DNA of 64,000 nt from the NCBI GenBank assembly GCA_029964075.1, contig CM057148.1, forward strand, positions 32,109,916 to 32,173,915. Direction: 5' to 3'. The notes beneath the pieces were generated by a model. That model made no database searches and was not told the DNA's origin. It saw nothing but the letters and a program-made list of their open reading frames with translations. A program made the translations under genes and the position numbers. The DNA comes from Patiria pectinifera (taxonomy: Eukaryota > Echinodermata > Asteroidea > Valvatida > Asterinidae). Positions 58,231 to 64,000 of this stretch are shown here, piece after piece. The stretch's first letter is position 1; the number at the start of each line of letters is the position of its first letter.

Positions 58231-58620
58231 TGGGGCGCTGTGGTCCAATGGTTAAGGTGTTCGACTCGTGTGCCGTGGTACATGGGTTCGAATCCTGACC
58301 GTGGGAACATGTTGCTGGTGCTCTTGAGCAAGGCACTTTACCATTGAGCAAGGTGCTTTACCATTATTGCTCCGTCCTTCGGATGAGACGTAAAGCCGTA
58401 GGTCCCGTGTGTTGTGTAATGCACGTTAAAGAACCCAGTAACACTTGTCACTAAAAGAAGGGGTTTGCCCCGGTGTTTCTGGCAGTGGCAGCACCCAGCA
58501 AAAAAAAGGTGCTACATAATGGGTCTCATACAGTATGTTCATATACTTCATTACCTGTCTTTCGTTGCATTCTCCCCAAGCGCTTTGTATCCTTTGGAAA
58601 AGGCGCTATATAAATACGGT
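58231..58620 (+). mobile_element. tRNA-derived SINE, plus strand
   Basis: An A-box-like TGGTCCAATGGTTAAGG (58241-58257) and a B box GGTTCGAATCC (58285-58295) form the pol III promoter. The body has GAGCAAGGCACTTTACCATT (with a partial duplication), TTCGGATGAGACGTAAAGCC and GCACGTTAAAGAACCC, and the tail ends in GGCGCTATATAAATACGG. The tail matches the module at 1735-1775 in reverse. Confidence 0.8.
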
Positions 58621-58689
58621 TAAAACTACAAATGTAGCATTAGGGAGACACGTTTTCGTAATTTCTTCGACAAAAGGGAGACACGGGTC

Positions 58690-58719
58690 ATTAGGGAGAC
58701 ATTTTAACGTCTCCCTAAT
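58690..58719. repeat. Hairpin, 11-bp arms
   Basis: ATTAGGGAGAC and GTCTCCCTAAT are separated by 8 nt. GGGAGACA and GTCTCCCTAA words recur around it (58640-58740, and again near 58902). Confidence 0.7.
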
Positions 58720-58919
58720 TCCAACGTCTCCCTAATTCCTCAGCCCCCTTCAGAGGGCTGTCGCAATCGGGCTATACTTGTTACTCGTGGTCTAATTAGT
58801 AAACATATCTTAATTCGCGGAAAAAGGACCAGGGAATATCGGGTTAAGGCACATTTAAGTTTGAAAAATTTAGCGCACAAGCCTACGGGAATGTCTCCCT
58901 ATGGTCCCATTTTCGGTAA

Positions 58920-58943
58920 TCAGTAGTAGTAGTAGTAGTAGTG
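58920..58943 (+). repeat. (AGT)n microsatellite
   Basis: Seven AGT units. Confidence 0.85.
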
Positions 58944-59202
58944 TATACATTGTAGTCATTGTGTAACGTTGCACTTGCAAAGCTAGCTTTGTACTTTTTC
59001 GGAGCAAAGCCTGGCCTCTATGCTGTGATCACCACTTTCAGAATTACTTCGATTTGGTATCTATTTCAGATTTTTGGCCGAACTTGCATACGTCAGTGTA
59101 AGAAAGTAGTAAGTAAATTTTAAATATTGTTACTTTGTTCGGAATAATATGGCTTACCTGCGTAAGTTATGGACGCTTGTCTTTGATTTTATAACTGGGC
59201 CG

Positions 59203-59300
59203 TATCATAAGTCCGACGCCTCGTAATAGGTCCGACGCCTCATCCGAAATTTCAAACTTATGAGGCGTTGGACCATTGAGGGGTCGGACTTATGAGCGGA
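59203..59300. repeat. Small foldback repeat
   Basis: CATAAGTCCGACGCCTC and GTCCGACGCCTCAT are answered by ATGAGGCGTTGGACC and GGTCGGACTTATG, giving a hairpin of about 95 bp. The AGTCCGA word resembles that of the array at 46275-46815. Confidence 0.65.
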
Positions 59301-59439
59301 CCCCACTGCAACTCAATAGTAAAATGTAGGGGTCATTTTTGGTGATCTTACTAGAAATCATTGCCGTAATAAATCAACCAATTAAGAGCAAACTACGGAG
59401 AAGTGTCCGAAGAGCGATGATTGCTGAGTTCAGTGAGAC

Positions 59440-59580
59440 TCCCACCACGGATCCTACACGCAAGCATAAACGACTGTTCTGAACTCCAGTATACAAAATG
59501 CACTGAGCGGACTTGCCTTAATTGGTTAGACGCGTGATAACGGGCATTAATACCCGTTGGCTTGCAATCGCGAATTTTCC
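59440..59580 (+). repeat. Dispersed repeat with GTTAGACGCGTGATAACGG, copy 1
   Basis: It shares ACGGATCCTACAC, GTTAGACGCG and ATAACGG with 60340-60450, which lies in the opposite orientation. Confidence 0.65.
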
Positions 59581-59889
59581 AGGTGTGCCATTGTGTCGGG
59601 TTTTTGTAGGAGAAAATTCTTCCAAAATGTTTGAAACATAAATACTTCAGGTTATAACAGATGGTATTGTGCACTTTTGTCGTCATAGATGAAGCATTTA
59701 CCTGGAAAATAAACATCAAATTTCAAGAACACCGTTCACCCAAAGTTTGTTTTTAATTAGGCTTTCATTAAGAAGTTTAAGACAGATGTGGTCTCGAACC
59801 GATGAAACAAAAGCGACATTTTATTGTTCTTCTAAAGCTTAAAGTATAAAAAGTAAAGGTAAAGGGGACAAACCTGTGTTCAAAGGAAC

Positions 59890-60161
59890 GGAGTGCCCAT
59901 CTCTCTTTCATTAGCGATTGGGCCAGACTCATATGCTGCTGTGGGGGGATCGCCACACCTCCTCCACAGCGGGTCTGTTACCTTCCCATCATTGAATAAT
60001 TCCGGTACCCATTTAACACCAGAGTTAAGAGGAGTAATTGAAGTAAAGCGCCTTACTCAAGGGCACAACACGCATGTCCACGATGGGGCTCGAACTCACA
60101 ACCTCACGATCATGAATTCTGTGCTCCACCACCAGACCACACGTGCCCACACGTGCAAGAT
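59890..60161 (-). mobile_element. tRNA-derived SINE, minus strand
   Basis: Reading the minus strand, an A-box-like TGGTCTGGTGGTGGAGC and a B box GAGTTCGAGCCCC (near 60095-60085) are followed by GTGCCCTTGAGTAAGGCGCT and TAAATGGGTACCGG. The order is that of a tRNA SINE, related in design but not identical to the one at 58231. Confidence 0.7.
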
Positions 60162-60339
60162 ATTATGTTCGGTATTAACAGGGTTTCGCAGTTATCACCT
60201 ATCAGAATTCAATAATAAAGACCAAAAACGTAGACTCATGAATATTCCAAATATAATTAATTGGCTTGACAGACTTCGACACCAGATTGGACGTAGATCC
60301 ATGGAAATCTGAAAGCCACCGCGCCCAGGGGTCTTCGTT

Positions 60340-60450
60340 GACAAGTAACCATGGTACTTGCCACCAGTAGGGGCCGTTATTACGCGTCTAACCAGGAGTT
60401 GGGCCGAGTCGTTGATCCTTGTGTGTAGGATCCGTGATCCCACCCTCCTT
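60340..60450 (-). repeat. Dispersed repeat with GTTAGACGCGTAATAACGG, copy 2
   Basis: Inverted partner of 59440-59580. Confidence 0.65.
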
Positions 60451-61855
60451 AACTTGTGGACGGACCGTCTCCCTCTTATACAGCAGAACCGACCACAATG
60501 AATGACTATAATTATGGGTTTATCAAAACTAGGATAGAATTAAGCTTTCCTTAGACATTTTGGATGCATTCCTCGGGTCATGTATGACTGAGTTCCATTG
60601 TTTGAAAATTGCACATGTTTTTTTTTTTCGAACAGTTTTGGGTAAACCATTTTCAACACCGCCAGACGTAAAACAAGTTCCGGGGGTTTAAAGAGCAAGG
60701 GTTTTAGTAGTCCACCTCCCAACTTTCAGGTATGCTTTGGCATGAGGTGGGCAATGTACATAATCAACCTGCAATGGTAAAATGGGTTATAAAAGATGTG
60801 CGCCACCGCTGAAATCTTTGTGTTGTGCAGAAGATAACGAGTATCAATTGGCATGTTTCATTTGAACTATTTTCCCAATTAGGAGCTGAACTTGTCTAAT
60901 GTCTGGCTGTACTCTTAACGTTTCAGCGAACACTGCATACAATAAAGTTTTGCATACCATTTTTAAACAAAGAACTCGTTAAAGATGCATGACCAAGATG
61001 TCAATTGATAGCTTATAACGCCCATAGTTCATTTTAAAACTATGATGGTCTTTGCAAATAGCCAGATGCCTTCCGATACACCAAACGATACCCTGTCAAT
61101 AACGAAGTTATTCTAGGTTTCAAAACCTGGACCTTACCTGTCATTGCTGAAATCATCAGAATCCAAGGACCAGTTCCCTCCATTCTCCCAGATTATAGTC
61201 CAGAATCTGTCCGACGGTTTGACAATTTTAGGAGCTCAGTAGGAAACAGCGCTAAATTCCTGGCTTCTCCAATTGTCTTGTGATGTCACCCAATGAAAGG
61301 ACTATACCTGGTTTTAAAGAAAAAAGTGTCCACATTGAACAAGAATTTTGACAGCAATGTCGTATGAATCCAAGAAACAGAATGGTTCAACACTGTGTGT
61401 ATTCGCTTGCTTCGAATTGACCCATTTGAACTCTGTCACCAACGAAGTTTAATTAATATTTTAATCATAATACAACTCTATACAATTACCGACCTGGACT
61501 CAAAGCGATGGAAGTAAGGCTCGCGAAATTAAATTATTCACAATTTCGAACAATACCTTCCAGAACTGTTTTGTTGCGAGGATCGATATGCTACAGAGAA
61601 GTACCGCAGCCGTTAAAGCCTGCCCCTGGTTCAATTAACCGCAAAAGCCATAATGTGTTGACGCTTGGGACCGGCTTCGAAGTATTACAGCGTAAATAAC
61701 GCCCATCCACGCTTCGAACATTGCAGTTATTAAAATTGCACTATTTACGTTAAACAGTCGAAGTGTTAGGCAAGTAATTGAATTGATATTCTTTCTTCAA
61801 GACGTTGTTGTATTTTTCAGGGCGTTATTGTAAACTATCGCTTGAAATAAGTGAT
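60451..61855. other. No recognised gene
   Basis: AT-rich sequence without motif-bearing frames. Confidence 0.5.
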
Positions 61856-61925
61856 CAATTGCATACGACAAGTACACAAGTAAATACGTTCAATTGCATA
61901 CGACAAGTACACAAGTAAATACGTT
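61856..61925 (+). repeat. Perfect 35-bp tandem duplication
   Basis: CAATTGCATACGACAAGTAC ... AAATACGTT starts at 61856 and again at 61891 with no visible difference. Confidence 0.9.
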
Positions 61926-61934
61926 CAAAAAATT

Positions 61935-62080
61935 AGAGTGGCCTAATATTTCATCCTTAGCAAGGACTTCTTCAGAGGCAAATGACAGAAGAATGAGAAA
62001 CAAACATGTAGGGGACACACAGGCGTGCAGGGTTGGAAGGAGAAACACAAAAGAATTGGGGGTGCAGACCAGTGTGGGTG
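61935..62080. repeat. Dispersed repeat, copy 2 (partner at 48905-49050)
   Basis: Same orientation as copy 1; shares ACATGTAGGGGACACACA and GCAGGGTTGGAAGGAGAA. Confidence 0.75.
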
Positions 62081-62516
62081 AAGATCAAAGGGTATGAGGG
62101 AACAAAGATCAGAAGGGGTTAGAAATTAGGAGGGAATAATGCAGGGGGAGAAATGAGAGTAGTAATGAATATGGCATTAGTGTGAATGGGGGAAGAGGGG
62201 GTAAACACGTCAATTGCTTTCATGTATTTGGTCTTGGGCACAATTTGATACATTGTGGTTTGCTTCTTAAGTGCAGACTAATTTTCTGTTAATATTTTCC
62301 TCAAAGGTATCGCATCACTTATGATTATCAAAACTCTCCGTGCACGGTTTGCTATGAAGTTTCAATAAGAGGACACTGTTGTAATTGAGCATTTATACAA
62401 GAGCGGTAGACCTGGATTCTGACTTGCTCCTGGTTTCTGACATCTATTGTTGATATACTTCCCATTTGGCTGATTACACAATGTACATAATAATAGCCAT
62501 TACGAAAGTGTCCATA

Positions 62517-63120
62517 CTGTAATGAATTTATGCACTCATATGGTTCATTGAACTGTACCAGTAATTATGCACAGCCCCCTCTATTGTCTGAGCAATTCCA
62601 TGAGAATTTGTTTGGCCGAAGCTTTGTGGTGGAGACTGATTATAAACCGCTCGAAGCAATCACGAAGAAATCTTGAGCAAACACCACCACGACTCCAACG
62701 CACACACTCAAATTGAAACTATCAAGAGGATAATTTGTTTTGGCTGCTTCAAATTATTGAATAAGGCAATTTCATTTCAATTTCCATGCTTGTGTATATA
62801 GTTTGTAATCTGGAAAAATGGAAATTTTAATCACTTAGAAGTTACAAGTTGAAATAGGATCCAGTGATAAGTTTTTCAGTTAGCCTTTGCTTGTGAAAAC
62901 CGACAAGAGTTAAAAAAAAAAAAAAAAAACATGTTTAATAAAGAAGTTGTTTTAAAAGTTGTACTGTACTTATAGCCAGCTTTAAGTGATTTTCCTTCTC
63001 ATAAGTGTTTAAGTGCCTCTATAATAATTTTGGCTTAAAAGGTGAGATGTAATGAATATATGTATTCATAAGGTTCATGGAACAGTACCAGTAATTACGC
63101 ATAGCGTCCTCTATTGCCTT
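62517..63120 (+). repeat. Direct repeat pair flanking the RNase H fragment
   Basis: GTAATGAATTTATGCACTCA ... CCTCTATTGTCT at 62517 and GTAATGAATATATGTATTCA ... CCTCTATTGCCT at 63048 are about 85% alike over 75 bp. They could be remains of terminal repeats. Confidence 0.6.
62590..62725 (+). pseudogene. Ty3/gypsy RNase H fragment
   Basis: EQFHENLFGRSFVVETDYKP and LEAITKKS, then a stop, match the RNase H block FHxYxFGRxFxxETDHKPLEAI. It is an isolated fragment. A 75-bp sequence before it (62517-62590) recurs at 63048-63120. Confidence 0.7.
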
Positions 63121-63149
63121 AGTACACAAAACCATGTGAGTCGGTTCTC

Positions 63150-63725
63150 TATGTGGGTTTCGCTCGTACCCCCCTCCCTGCAATCAGGACGCTGGGAAGG
63201 GCTGACGAATTAACGCTCTGTTTGGATAGATTTTGCGTGACCTGTGACCTACCAGTCATCACGGCCATGACCCTGCAAGGTTTGAAAGACTGAGTCATTC
63301 ATCACTCTCTTATTTCCATTCATAAATGTGGCGCCCTTTTTTTGGTTGAAGCATAAAAATGCAGGGAAATCTGTAAAACTTATCTGTTTTGTAAATGTTC
63401 AACTCCCGTCAGTTGCTCAGGCTCCATTTCGAATTCACGAAGGGTCGAAATGCATATCATTCGACGCCCAAAATTTGTCCACATTGTCTGCAATGAAAAA
63501 GAAATCACATCCGGTATGGTGTGTATACATTTTTATGGCAAGCTTTTCGGATAGTATTCGTGCGAATTGGCGGCGCGGTCTACAGCTGCAGCCAGATGCT
63601 TTATATATGGGTCATGATAAATGACCCAGAATGCCATCCCAACTTCCTTCACAAGATTCTGTGAAGCTCATCTGCCCTTCCCAGCGCCCTGTTTGCAGGG
63701 CGGGGGGTACGAGCGAATAAGTGGG
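63150..63725. repeat. Element with inverted ends CGCTCGTACCCCCC
   Basis: TTTCGCTCGTACCCCCCTCC ... GACGCTGGGAAGGGCTGA at 63157-63205 is mirrored by sequence at 63668-63718. The 98-aa ORF between (63328-63624) has no known motif. A short hairpin GGGTCAT-GATAA-ATGACCC lies near 63608-63627. Confidence 0.6.
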
Positions 63726-64000
63726 TAGCCATCTTGTATGCACGTAATACAATGCCGGTAGCTGGCTCAATATATACTCCATTTGAAGTATTTATTAAGG
63801 TCCTCCGACACAAAAGTTGTAACGTCTTCAATTTTATTTATTTATTTTTAATGAAGTTCCTTTTCATCGACTAATGGAATATAAGCTGCAATCGGCTTTA
63901 TCCCTTAACAATAAGTTTTTACCTATATACTTAAACGGAAAGAAGCTATTAACAAAATAATTAAACAATCTGACCGCGACGGTCTGAATTTTAATTAATT
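63726..64000. other. No recognised feature at the right edge
   Basis: AT-rich sequence running off the window. Confidence 0.5.

Noticed and set aside
58231-58310. Possible true tRNA gene
   Set aside because: A and B boxes are present, but no cloverleaf with acceptor pairing could be drawn, and the SINE body follows directly.
59510-59580. tRNA-like GTTAGACGCGTGATAACGG stretch as an RNA gene
   Set aside because: An inverted diverged copy lies at 60340-60450, and the B box is not convincing. It is treated as a repeat.
63328-63624. 98-aa open frame as a host gene
   Set aside because: It lies between inverted ends of a repeat and has no recognisable motif.

Overview
The window is animal nuclear DNA. 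Real genes are split by GT-AG introns, coding density is very low, and most of the sequence is decayed transposons of many classes (Ty3/gypsy, BEL/Pao, hAT, piggyBac-like, Tc1/mariner-like, Crypton-like, tRNA SINEs). The immune-type gene content (a NACHT/LRR gene joined to immunoglobulin exons, a small secreted discoidin protein) and the repeat style suggest a marine deuterostome invertebrate. An echinoderm, hemichordate or cephalochordate is my best guess, but the sequence does not fix the species. There is nothing bacterial here: no operons, Shine-Dalgarno sites or CRISPR.

Layout. 1-1680 is a satellite-like tandem array. 1714-2170 is a dispersed repeat. 2817-3293 is a solo LTR with a clean 5-bp target duplication. 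3495-3685 is a piggyBac-like MITE. 4796-8463 is a decayed minus-strand Ty3/gypsy element. 9570-10322 holds dispersed repeats and a MITE. 10619-11289 holds two exons of a minus-strand membrane protein gene, possibly XK-like. 11899-12715 is a hAT-like element with a nested MITE. 13012-13860 holds duplicated repeats. 14234-19855 is a fairly complete plus-strand Ty3/gypsy element with LTR, tRNA-Leu-type primer site, gag and pol. 20424-21500 is a BEL/Pao gag relic.

24053-30418 is the most interesting locus: a plus-strand gene with four immunoglobulin exons, a transmembrane exon and one large NACHT-LRR exon, joined mostly by phase-1 introns. As written it would be a cell-surface Ig receptor with an NLR-type STAND ATPase as its cytoplasmic part. 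The NACHT exon has two reading-frame breaks. Just beyond its stop codon lie two related copies of a short exon-like sequence with a protein-kinase-type glycine loop.

31640-32200 is a hAT transposase relic. 34500-34740 is a GC-rich island, and 35734-36205 is a 240-bp tandem duplication.

36499-56283 (minus) is a complete five-exon gene for a secreted protein of about 215 residues made of a signal peptide, a short cysteine-containing N-terminal part and one F5/8 type C (discoidin) domain. All four exon junctions agree in phase. Its 11-kb first intron and 5.8-kb second intron are full of transposons: a TIR element with internal foldbacks (40014-41490), a 2.26-kb long inverted repeat with ACAT duplication (41532-43790), a gypsy relic split by a nested set of DNA transposons (45480-50690), another gag-pro relic (51585-52405) and a Crypton/DUF3504-like recombinase relic (52405-54089). 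The right end (56.3-64 kb) holds only SINEs, small foldback repeats, a gypsy RNase H fragment and unassigned AT-rich DNA.

All calls come from reading the sequence. No alignment or database search was run.
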